Shown here one piece after another: positions 9,399 through 17,489 of a stretch of 64,000 nucleotides of DNA. The DNA is taken from the NCBI GenBank assembly GCA_049515655.1, contig JBEKTW010000012.1, forward strand, positions 1 to 64,000. Direction: 5' to 3'. Both the position numbers and the translations under genes were made by a program. Source of the stretch: JBEKTW01 sp049515655. GTDB taxonomy: Bacteria > Bacteroidota > Ignavibacteria > UBA10030 > SZUA-254. A model generated the notes under the pieces. That model was not told the DNA's origin. It searched no databases and was given only the letters and a program-made list of their open reading frames with translations. The first letter of the stretch is position 1. Every line of letters begins with the position of its first letter.

Positions 9399-12065
9399 CT
9401 ACTTGATAAGGAGCATTTTCCTCGTATCTATGAGCCGTTTGCCCGAAAGGGAGCTGAGGTCGCGTGCCTCCACGGTATAGAAATACACCCCCGATGCAAG
9501 CTCGCCAGCGTCGAATGTCGGGTGGTACGAACCCGCTGGTAACTCGCCATCCACAAGTGTCGCAACCTCCCGTCCGGCGACATCAAACACCCTCAGCCGG
9601 ACGTACGACCGCTGAGCAATGCTGAACGGAATGGTCGTCGTTGGGTTGAAGGGATTCGGATAGTTCTGCTGGAGAACGAACGCCGCAGGGATAGCGGGCG
9701 GATGTTCCTCCACCCCCATCGGAGCGGTTGTTTTGAACATCCCCCGACCGTGCGTTCCGGCAAAGAGATACCGGTCTGCACGCACAACAAGCTGCGCGAC
9801 GGAAACATTGGCCAGACCATTGTTTTGCTGGGACCAGTTGGTGCCGTTGTTGGAGGACGCAAAAACACCGAGGTCGGTTCCCACAACGATGTGGTTCGAA
9901 TTCGCCGGGTCGATCACGATAGTATTCACAGGAATGTCCGGCAAATCGCCGCCTGCATTCGTCCATGAATTCCCACCATTCGTCGTGAGGAAAAGATGTC
10001 CGGGTGTTGACGGAGTATTTGCATTATAGCCGGAGAATGCCGCCAAGGCCCGGGACGCGTTTGTCGGGTCGATAGCGAACGCCGTCACCTGCCGTTCTGG
10101 CAGCGGAGATTTCGTGGCGTCGGTCCACGTATGACCCGTCGTGGCGGTTGTCGTCACCTGGATCTTGGCGGTCGCAGTCACGCTGCCGCTCGTGCCAATG
10201 TAGATCGTGGCCGACGATGACGGCGCAACAGCGATCGCGGTAATCGTAGAGCCGGCCTGTCCGACCTGTCCCGTGCCGTCGCCGTCACCCGTGAGGTCAC
10301 CACTGATGCTTGCCCACGAGTTGCCGCCGTTGGTCGTGCGATAAATCTTGAACGTGCCCGCGACCAGCGTCTGTGAATTCGAAGGATCCATGGTGAACGG
10401 AGCGATGAACGAACACCGGTCGGAAGTGCCGGTGGAGGACGCGGCAGGAATGCCGTTCATGATGGAGTTCCATGTATTCCCGCCGTCCGTCGATTTGTAC
10501 ATCTGGAGGTAGACGTAAGAGCTGTACACTGTTGTTGGCGTGGTTGGGTCGACGAAACTCGGTCCCCCATCCCCGTCGACAACCTGAGCCCAATTCGTTC
10601 CGTCAAATCGCATGGTCCCGTTATCCTGTGTGCCGCCGTAGTATATGTCAAGCGTGGGATGAACGGCGATGGAATAGAATTGGACGGTCACCAGACTATT
10701 GTTGAGGGTCGAGAAACTCATCCCACCATTCGTCGACTTGAACACACCGCCGTCATTTCCAAAGAAAACCACATTCGCGTTTCCCGGCTGGAACACAATC
10801 GCATGTTCGTCAACATGGACATAGGGAAGACCATTATACCCGTACCCGTCACTGATGGGATTCCAGTTGGTACCGCCGTCAAGCGATTTGAAAAGATTAA
10901 TGCCGCCGGTATAGACGAAGTTCTCGTTAGTCGGATCCACCGCGATGACGTTGTCGTACCAACCCTGCCCGCCCAGGTGTGTCCCGGTGACCAGCGGGTC
11001 GTGGTCAAAGGGAGTGCCGACAGCAGACCACAAAGCCCCGCCGTTCGTCGACTTCTGAATGCTGTGCGTGTAGTCGTTGGAATCGGCAAGGCACGCGTAG
11101 ATGACACTTGTGTTGCTCGCCGCCACGGCCAGGCTGATACGATGATAATTCTGCGACACCGGAGGAAAACCGGTCGCTTGTTTGCTCCACGTGGTTCCGC
11201 CATTCGTGGTTTTGTACACTCCATCGGGACTGTGAAGTCCGAACGCCGAGTACAGGATGCTGGCATTCGACGGATCCGCGACGAGATCCATGCAGGCGCG
11301 ACTCGTGTACGGGACATTGAGTTTTCCCCAGCTCAAGCCTGCGTCCGTACTCTTCCAGATTCCGCCGATCATCCCGGCATAGAGAGTGCTGGAATTAGCG
11401 GAACTGATAACGAGTTTATTGATATAGTAGTACCCGAAATCCGGATCGGGAGTAGCGAAGTTCGTCAGCGTGGTCCATGTTGAACCGCCGTCGGTCGTTT
11501 TCAAAACGCCGATGCCGCGCAGCGCATCTATCGGGAAACAACCTTCGCCGGTGCCCGCGTAGAGTATGCTCGAATTCTTCGGATCCATCACGAGGGTATT
11601 GATAGCAAGGTTGGATGCGAAATCTGTCGCCGGAAACCAGGAGCTTCCCCCATTCGTCGTTTTCCAAACGCCGCCGCTCACCGAACCGCAGTACATGACG
11701 TTTGTATTTGTCGGGTCGACAACGATCGAGCGCGTACGACCGCTGATCGTGCCGGACCCCAGCGTTGTCCACGACAGGGTGTTCAGCACCGACGATTTCT
11801 GAAGATTATTCCGTTGGATGTGAGCAAGAGCTTTATCCCTCCAGTCCACGGGAATGGAACCCTTCGGATACGCTCGCTGGTCGTTGTACCATTTGAGCGC
11901 CTCGTAGGCGAATTTCTCTTCCTGCTGTTCGGAGATTCCCTCTCTCTCCCGCTCAAATGGGGAATGCGCATCGGGTTTCTTCACAATGATCAACCACACT
12001 GTGAGAACAAAAAGGATCACGGGGATCGACCATTGAACAGCGAGTCTCTTCATGGGGCTCTTCAT
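9399..12065 (-). CDS. BNR/VPS10-type propeller exo-protein with T9SS C-terminal domain
   Basis: 888 residues. An N-terminal hydrophobic stretch (about 12-29) acts as signal or anchor. The body is made of repeated Asp-box-like units (S-T-N-G-G-x-x-W and close variants) spaced about 45-60 residues, with D-P-x-N runs between them. These are typical of sortilin/BNR seven-to-ten-bladed propellers. Residues 796-888 are the T9SS sorting domain. No glycosidase catalytic residues were identified, so an enzymatic sialidase call is not supported. The start lies 4 bases after the stop of the lipoprotein gene upstream, which suggests translational coupling. A second in-frame ATG at 12053 is possible. Confidence 0.85.
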   Translation of the reverse strand: MKSPMKRLAVQWSIPVILFVLTVWLIIVKKPDAHSPFEREREGISEQQEEKFAYEALKWYNDQRAYPKGSIPVDWRDKALAHIQRNNLQKSSVLNTLSWTTLGSGTISGRTRSIVVDPTNTNVMYCGSVSGGVWKTTNGGSSWFPATDFASNLAINTLVMDPKNSSILYAGTGEGCFPIDALRGIGVLKTTDGGSTWTTLTNFATPDPDFGYYYINKLVISSANSSTLYAGMIGGIWKSTDAGLSWGKLNVPYTSRACMDLVADPSNASILYSAFGLHSPDGVYKTTNGGTTWSKQATGFPPVSQNYHRISLAVAASNTSVIYACLADSNDYTHSIQKSTNGGALWSAVGTPFDHDPLVTGTHLGGQGWYDNVIAVDPTNENFVYTGGINLFKSLDGGTNWNPISDGYGYNGLPYVHVDEHAIVFQPGNANVVFFGNDGGVFKSTNGGMSFSTLNNSLVTVQFYSIAVHPTLDIYYGGTQDNGTMRFDGTNWAQVVDGDGGPSFVDPTTPTTVYSSYVYLQMYKSTDGGNTWNSIMNGIPAASSTGTSDRCSFIAPFTMDPSNSQTLVAGTFKIYRTTNGGNSWASISGDLTGDGDGTGQVGQAGSTITAIAVAPSSSATIYIGTSGSVTATAKIQVTTTATTGHTWTDATKSPLPERQVTAFAIDPTNASRALAAFSGYNANTPSTPGHLFLTTNGGNSWTNAGGDLPDIPVNTIVIDPANSNHIVVGTDLGVFASSNNGTNWSQQNNGLANVSVAQLVVRADRYLFAGTHGRGMFKTTAPMGVEEHPPAIPAAFVLQQNYPNPFNPTTTIPFSIAQRSYVRLRVFDVAGREVATLVDGELPAGSYHPTFDAGELASGVYFYTVEARDLSSLSGKRLIDTRKMLLIK

Positions 12066-12069
12066 TCAG

Positions 12070-12534
12070 TTAACGATTATTTGATTCGACATCTACGATG
12101 ACCCAGTTTCCCTTCGCGGTCAGAGAGATTTTTCCGATGAACATATCGCCGGACCTGGCGGTTCGTATCCCCAGGAGTCTCTTGTTCCGCTCAACGGTCG
12201 TGTCGACGAACCCGCTTCCACTGAGAAAGAACTGCGGGGCAGCAACAATTTGCTGACCCGGCTCGGCGAAGTTCTCCATCGAGCCTTCCGGTAGCGAGCT
12301 GTTTACCTGAATCGATACCTTATAGCGTAACGAATCGACAAGTTCCAGAGCAGTGATGATTCCACTTACCGATGAGGTATTGGGTTTGATGGCCGTCTGT
12401 TGTTTCACCATCGGTCGCCGAGCAGCGCTCGTACTATCCGCACCGGCTTGCCTGGATGTCTCCATGTGCCGACAACCGGTCACGATGACGAGAACCTGGA
12501 TGACAAAAAACAGGCGAATAGACTTCATATCCAT
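12070..12534 (-). CDS. Small predicted lipoprotein, function unknown
   Basis: Start set at ATG 12534 (154 residues), because the frame then begins with a charged n-region, a hydrophobic core and the lipobox V-T-G-C near residue 20. Upstream in-frame ATGs lack a signal peptide. The mature part is polar at first, then contains alternating beta-like segments. No family was recognised. It immediately precedes the BNR-propeller gene (4-base gap), so the two are probably co-transcribed and the lipoprotein may assist that cargo. An ATG two codons later (12528) is an equal alternative. Confidence 0.65.
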   Translation of the reverse strand: MDMKSIRLFFVIQVLVIVTGCRHMETSRQAGADSTSAARRPMVKQQTAIKPNTSSVSGIITALELVDSLRYKVSIQVNSSLPEGSMENFAEPGQQIVAAPQFFLSGSGFVDTTVERNKRLLGIRTARSGDMFIGKISLTAKGNWVIVDVESNNR

Positions 12535-12574
12535 CAATAATATGCGGAGAGTTTGAGTGAAAAGCAAGACTCTC

Positions 12575-12603
12575 TTGACTTTCCGAAGTGGATTCTTTAG
12601 ATT
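12575..12603 (+). promoter_or_regulatory. Possible sigma70 promoter for the propeller lipoprotein pair
   Basis: TTGACT (12575-12580), 17 bases, TAGATT (12598-12603). It lies about 170 bases upstream of ATG 12773 in a divergent gap. The sequence CTTGACTTTCC around the -35 box is repeated at the TetR promoter (23379). The -10 box is weak, so support is modest. Confidence 0.3.
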
Positions 12604-12772
12604 TCTGGAAGAGAAACGCACCCCGGAGGTGACCCGGCGCACATTCCGGTCTTCTCCGGTGAAGCTACTGCGGGCACGATCCCGCGCTTGAGGGCAGGCG
12701 CACCGGCCTGCAGATGTTCTTTCCGTAGCCGTAGCATGTTATCGAACTAACGAACATGAAGGCACTGGACAC

Positions 12773-13843
12773 ATGAGGGCATTGGTTGTTTCTGCAACAT
12801 TGGTCATCCTGATGTGCTTTGATATTCAGGCATGCCGCGAGACTCCCCCGGCGCCTCCGCAACCCGGAACGCAGTGGGTCACCTTCAACAAATCCAACAG
12901 CGGACTCCAGAACAATTACATCCATGCTATCCTCACAGACGCCGAAGGAATCATGTGGATTGCAACGGACAGCGGTGCGTATTCTTACAGCAGAAGGTCC
13001 TGGAACTGTATTTGGGATAGTCTGTCGTTCATGACGTACGGTACCGGCGGCGGCGGTCATCTGGTGAGTATCGTTACCTCGATCGCACTGGGCTCCGACC
13101 AAAGTCTCTGGTTCGGGTTGGCGGGAGGGGGAGTCGCCCGGTACAATCGACAGGGAGTCACAACAGTGTGGAAACGGTTCACCAGTGTCGACGGTCTCCC
13201 TTCAGACAATGTGCTCTCGATAACAGCCGACCGGAAGCTCGGGCAAATCTGGTGCTCTACCCTGGCCGGCGTAGGCCGATTCATACCGACGACAAATGAA
13301 GGAGGTGTGTGGGAAACGTTCACCAGTTCGAACAGCACGCTCTCTTCAAATATGGTCCGATGCGTGGCATACAACCCCATTGACTTTTCCATCTGGTTCG
13401 GGACACAATACAACGGCGTGACCTATATCAACGGCGCGAATGAGTGGCAGCAGCCGATGCCTTTCCCCGGTCCGGTAAATTATCCGGTCGTCGCAATCGC
13501 ATTCGATGTGAACACCACGTGGTTTGCCACCTGGGATGGGATTCTGAGCTTTGTTCCGAAAACCTACGTATGGCGCCAGTACAACTCTGATAACACGCAT
13601 GGCATTGTGCCGTTCGGGATTGTCAATGCGGTTACCACAGATTACCTGACGACGCGGTGGTTCGGGACGAATGCAGGAATGGTCAGACTGAGCGATGCGT
13701 CGTGGACGAAATTCAACCGTCAGAACACCCCGCAACTTCCGAGCGATACGGTTACGGCATTTGCATACGATATTCGGGGGAACCTGTGGATCGGGACGGT
13801 GAACGGCGTGGCTGTGTATAATGAAAACGGAACAAAATTTTGA
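12773..13843 (+). CDS. Beta-propeller lipoprotein, two-component-regulator-propeller type (copy 1)
   Basis: 356 residues with a lipoprotein signal peptide (I-Q-A-C, Cys about 21). The body repeats the pattern (I/L)-W-(I/F)-(A/G)-T/L-x-x-G-(A/V)-x-x-Y about every 45-60 residues, the signature of reg_prop propeller blades found in sensor extracellular domains. No kinase, transmembrane or DNA-binding part follows, so this is a free lipid-anchored propeller. It is a close tandem paralogue of the next gene. Inferred role: binding an extracellular polymer or partner. Confidence 0.8.
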   Translation: MRALVVSATLVILMCFDIQACRETPPAPPQPGTQWVTFNKSNSGLQNNYIHAILTDAEGIMWIATDSGAYSYSRRSWNCIWDSLSFMTYGTGGGGHLVSIVTSIALGSDQSLWFGLAGGGVARYNRQGVTTVWKRFTSVDGLPSDNVLSITADRKLGQIWCSTLAGVGRFIPTTNEGGVWETFTSSNSTLSSNMVRCVAYNPIDFSIWFGTQYNGVTYINGANEWQQPMPFPGPVNYPVVAIAFDVNTTWFATWDGILSFVPKTYVWRQYNSDNTHGIVPFGIVNAVTTDYLTTRWFGTNAGMVRLSDASWTKFNRQNTPQLPSDTVTAFAYDIRGNLWIGTVNGVAVYNENGTKF

Positions 13844-13908
13844 GCTGTTAAAGCCATTGAGCACGTATCGACTGCTCTTGAAGCCGAGAAGATATCGAGT
13901 CTGGAACC

Positions 13909-14970
13909 GTGCAAGCACAAGTCAAACTCATAATCGTTGTGTTTGTTTTCTGCCTTGAGCTCCAGGGTTGCAAAGGCAATCCTCCATTGGGTCCGTCGAC
14001 TCTGTTACTGCCGAAATGGGTTGTTTTTAAAACGTCGAACAGCGGATTAGTGAACAATCATGTGAATGCCGTGTTATCCGATTTTGAAGGAGGGATATGG
14101 GTAGGTACCGATGGCGGCGTGTCGACCTATTCCGGAGGTTCCTGGAACTCTTTTGTTGACGAGTTCTTTTTTATGACTGACAAAGGGGTCAGAAGCATCA
14201 TTACCTCCATGACCGAGGATCCGAATCGCAACCTGTGGTTTGGCCTGGCTGGCGGCGGTGTTGTACGGTACAACGAACATGATACAACAGACGTGTGGTG
14301 GCGCTACACAATAGACGATGGCCTTCCTTACAACTATATCCTTTCTATCACAGCGGACTTGCAACACTCAGAAATCTGGTGTGCCACAATGCTTGGCGTG
14401 GCACGGTTCGTTCCCGAAGGGAATGAAGGCGGTGTATGGCACACGTACGGTTTGTCCAACAGCACACTCCCGTCAAATATGGTCCGATGCGTGGTCTACA
14501 ACCCCATTGATTCTTCCATCTGGTTTGGAACACAGTACTCAGGCGTCACCTATATCAGTGGCGACAGAAGATGGCAGGCGCCGATCGTGTTTCCGCAGCC
14601 GGGGACGTATCCCATTGACGCCATTGCGTTCGATGAGAACAGTACGTGGTTCGGTACGGAGGCTGGCATCTTGCAGTACGCGACGAATATATCCGTTTGG
14701 CGTCAGTACGACTCCTCGACGACGAACGGACTCGTGCCGTTCGGTCCCGTGCACGCCGTAACAACGAACTATACGACGACCCGGTGGTTTGGGACAAACG
14801 GGGGTTTGCTGAAACTGACCGACACACTATGGACTGTAATGAATCGTTATAATACGCTGGAGCTTCCAAGCGACACTGTGACAGCATTGGCGTACGACAT
14901 CCGGGGGAACCTGTGGATCGGGACAGTGAACGGTGTGGCTGTGTATAATGAGGAAGGAACGAAATTTTGA
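13909..14970 (+). CDS. Beta-propeller lipoprotein, tandem paralogue (copy 2)
   Basis: 353 residues, starting at GTG 13909 with a signal peptide and lipobox L-Q-G-C. Blade motifs match copy 1 along the whole length. The final 25 codons and the first 15 bases after the stop are nearly identical to those of copy 1, so a tandem duplication included 3' flanking DNA. Copies have diverged most in surface loops. Probably co-transcribed with copy 1 (65-base gap). Confidence 0.8.
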   Translation: MQAQVKLIIVVFVFCLELQGCKGNPPLGPSTLLLPKWVVFKTSNSGLVNNHVNAVLSDFEGGIWVGTDGGVSTYSGGSWNSFVDEFFFMTDKGVRSIITSMTEDPNRNLWFGLAGGGVVRYNEHDTTDVWWRYTIDDGLPYNYILSITADLQHSEIWCATMLGVARFVPEGNEGGVWHTYGLSNSTLPSNMVRCVVYNPIDSSIWFGTQYSGVTYISGDRRWQAPIVFPQPGTYPIDAIAFDENSTWFGTEAGILQYATNISVWRQYDSSTTNGLVPFGPVHAVTTNYTTTRWFGTNGGLLKLTDTLWTVMNRYNTLELPSDTVTALAYDIRGNLWIGTVNGVAVYNEEGTKF

Positions 14971-15020
14971 ATTGTTAAAGCCATGTTGGGCTCAGATGTC
15001 AATATCTTGAAGAGAATCTT

Positions 15021-17141
15021 ATGAAGCGTAGATATCGATTTCTCGTTATGGTGTTGGTCATGGCGACTGTCACGGCCGTGGAGTCACAGGCGCAATGGGT
15101 TCAGTCCGACTGCCCTTACGGTGGGGCTTTCGACAACCTCGCCGTGAATGAAAAGTATGTTCTCGCAAACGGGTTCTTTTATTCGAGCGATATGGGGTCA
15201 ACGTGGCAGGCTACCGGGTTTGGAAGATGGTCAAGATGCCTGGCCGTCGCCGATTCAAACGTGTTCGCGGGCGACTTGTGGGGGTCAGTCTACGTCTCGA
15301 CCGACTACGGGTTGACCTGGGCGACCGCCGGAACGGGGAAAAGTGGGTTACCGGCCAGTGTGATCTATTCGCTTGTCGCGATGCCCGGGTGGGCCGGGGG
15401 AAATGTGATCGCCGGTACCGACAGCGGGGCGTACCGGTCGACGGATAGGGGCGCATCATGGAGCGCCGTTAATAACGGCATCGCCGCCTATGATCAGGTC
15501 GCCTCTCTGATGCTCGACGCAACGTACATCTTTGCCGGTACGCAGACCGGGGTGTACCTTTCCACGGACTTTGGAACGACATGGAAACTCGTCACCTACG
15601 CGGGCAGCAAAGTCTGCGCGTTCGCATCCGTCGCGTCCTATGTCTACGCCGGCACTGTGAGCAGCGGCGTCCTACGCTCGACGAATTATGGAAAAGACTG
15701 GCAGCCGGTCAACGGAGGACTTACAAGCAACAGTGTTCTCTGCATTGCGATCGGCCCCGCCATAACAGGTGGCTATAACGTGTACGCCGGTACGCCTGAC
15801 GGCGTATTCGTCTCGGGAACCACGGGGTCCTCGTGGCAGGCTCTGGGCCTTTCGGGGTATACTATTCAATCGCTCGTCACCCTCGGTGTTGAGCCCCTCG
15901 CGGCCACGAAGTTTGGCATATTTAGGTCCACTGACCTGGGGTTGACGTGGCAACCTTCAAGCAACGGCATACCTGCACGTGTGTGGGCTCTCGGCTCTTA
16001 TGGTTACAAGACGCTCTCTCTCAGTTCGGCAGGTTTTTGCGTGTCCATGGATGGGGGGCAAAGTTGGTCGCAATCGAATACGGGGCTGCCCGACAATAGC
16101 TTCAGCTCTCTCGCCATTAATTCATCGATGATCTTCGTCGGAAGCTCTGTCAACGGAGTCTACCGGGCGAGCGTCAGTAGGATGGTATGGGAGGCGGATA
16201 CGATCGGCATGGGGCCTCAGGCGCAGGTGGCGTCAATTGCGGCATCCGACGCCAGGATCTTTGCCGGGCTCAACTGGTGGGGCGGACTTTACGCGTCGTG
16301 CGATAATGGAGGCCGGTGGAGCGCTGTGCAGTCAAACTCCCTCTGGAATAACCACCGCTCCGTCTATTCGATCGTATTGAGGGACTCGCTCGTCGTCGCC
16401 AATACCGACGGCGGGGTGTACGTTTCTTCCGACAACGGCGTAACATGGTTGGTGCGGGCGCTTGAGAAATACAGGGTGAATGCACTGGCTTTCGGTGGGC
16501 AGGTACTGTATGCCGGAACATCCAGCGCGGGGGTATTCACGTCCACCGACAACGGCGTGAGCTGGTCCGGCGGCGGAACGGCAAGTGGTCTGACGAACAC
16601 CCATGTGAATTGCTTCGCGACGAAAGGAACCAATGTTTTTGCGGGAACCAATCAGGGGATTTTCCTTTCGACCGATAGCGGGACGTCCTGGTCGTCAGTT
16701 ACAGTAACGAACCCGGCTCTTGACTCCGGCGGCGTTTATTGCCTCGCAATTGTTAATTCCCAGCTTCTTGCGGTCGTGTCCGCCGGCGGGGTGTGGCGCA
16801 GGCCACTCTCGCAGATGATAACAGATGTTCCGCCCAGCCGGCGCAACATTCCCCTCACATACAATCTCGACCAGAATTATCCGAACCCGTTCAATCCCAC
16901 GACAACAGTGTCATTTGTTATTGGTCATTCGTCATTGGTGACACTCACGGTGTACGACATACTGGGACGGCAAGTCGCGACGCTGGTGAACGAGGTAAAG
17001 CCACCGGGTGAGTATACGGTTCGGTGGAATGCAGACGGAGTGCCGAGCGGTGTTTACTTCTACCGTCTGACGGCCCGCCCAACAGACGGCGGGCAGGCCG
17101 GAAGGTTCAGTGATACAAAAAAACTATTGTTGATTAATTAG
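15021..17141 (+). CDS. Secreted BNR-type propeller protein with T9SS C-terminal domain
   Basis: 706 residues with a signal peptide ending near ESQAQ. About a dozen Asp-box-like S-T-D-x-G-x-x-W units are spread over residues 30-600, as in sortilin/VPS10 photosystem-stability-factor-like propellers. Residues 614-706 form the T9SS sorting domain. Two parts of that domain look repeat-derived: about residues 631-640, encoded by GTCATT-type repeat units, and 686-695, encoded by a GCCCGCC/GGCGGGC hairpin. It follows the two propeller lipoproteins on the same strand, so they may be one surface system. Confidence 0.85.
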   Translation: MKRRYRFLVMVLVMATVTAVESQAQWVQSDCPYGGAFDNLAVNEKYVLANGFFYSSDMGSTWQATGFGRWSRCLAVADSNVFAGDLWGSVYVSTDYGLTWATAGTGKSGLPASVIYSLVAMPGWAGGNVIAGTDSGAYRSTDRGASWSAVNNGIAAYDQVASLMLDATYIFAGTQTGVYLSTDFGTTWKLVTYAGSKVCAFASVASYVYAGTVSSGVLRSTNYGKDWQPVNGGLTSNSVLCIAIGPAITGGYNVYAGTPDGVFVSGTTGSSWQALGLSGYTIQSLVTLGVEPLAATKFGIFRSTDLGLTWQPSSNGIPARVWALGSYGYKTLSLSSAGFCVSMDGGQSWSQSNTGLPDNSFSSLAINSSMIFVGSSVNGVYRASVSRMVWEADTIGMGPQAQVASIAASDARIFAGLNWWGGLYASCDNGGRWSAVQSNSLWNNHRSVYSIVLRDSLVVANTDGGVYVSSDNGVTWLVRALEKYRVNALAFGGQVLYAGTSSAGVFTSTDNGVSWSGGGTASGLTNTHVNCFATKGTNVFAGTNQGIFLSTDSGTSWSSVTVTNPALDSGGVYCLAIVNSQLLAVVSAGGVWRRPLSQMITDVPPSRRNIPLTYNLDQNYPNPFNPTTTVSFVIGHSSLVTLTVYDILGRQVATLVNEVKPPGEYTVRWNADGVPSGVYFYRLTARPTDGGQAGRFSDTKKLLLIN

Positions 17142-17154
17142 ATCAGAAGGAGGG

Positions 17155-17240
17155 TCTGAACCGTGATTTTTGGGATCATAGGATTACCATGATCAGAACA
17201 ATCGAGGTAATCACATGAATCGAGCGAATCGCGGTTCAGA
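17155..17240. repeat. 86-bp element with terminal inverted repeats
   Basis: The element starts with TCTGAACCG (17155-17163) and ends with the exact inverse CGGTTCAGA (17232-17240). The interior has two further imperfectly inverted segments (GATTACCATGATC and AATCGAGGTAATC). I recall similar elements dispersed in Bacteroidetes-group and Leptospira genomes. It lies 13 bases after the stop of the T9SS gene. Confidence 0.6.
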
Positions 17241-17301
17241 CGGTGAAGATTGAGCGGTTTGTGATTCGCTCAGGGAGATTCATCTCCCTTTTTTCGATTC
17301 A

Positions 17302-17405
17302 GCATAACCATTTATGGTTATGCGTGCATGACAGCATGAGCATCGCCATCAATGGCGACGCTCGTTTCGAATAAAGCACCATGAATGGTGCTACAAACCA
17401 TTCAT
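17302..17405. repeat. Array of short CCA-N4-TGG hairpins
   Basis: Consecutive hairpins share a core CCA-4 bases-TGG: 17302-17323 (9-bp perfect stem), 17338-17363 (11-bp stem, one mismatch) and 17375-17392 (7-bp stem). A degenerate fourth lies near 17395-17408. Stems differ in sequence but the core and loop size are kept. The remainder of the 348-base gap (17142-17489) holds no gene I can support. Confidence 0.6.
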
Positions 17406-17489
17406 TGTTGTGCGTGCGCTAATTGACAATTAGACCCCCACAACAGCGCCTGTTTGCACAACTCCCAAATAAACCCTATCTTTTGAGTG

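Noticed and set aside
10659..11483. 274-codon frame opposite the BNR-propeller T9SS gene
   Set aside because: Antisense to regular Asp-box repeats; no independent evidence of coding.
9399..12065. Annotating the BNR protein as a sialidase
   Set aside because: Asp-box repeats are present but I see no catalytic Tyr/Glu/Arg set; a non-catalytic sortilin-like propeller is the safer call.
12773..14970. Propeller genes as two-component sensor kinases
   Set aside because: Only the propeller part is present; no transmembrane, kinase or DNA-binding domain follows.
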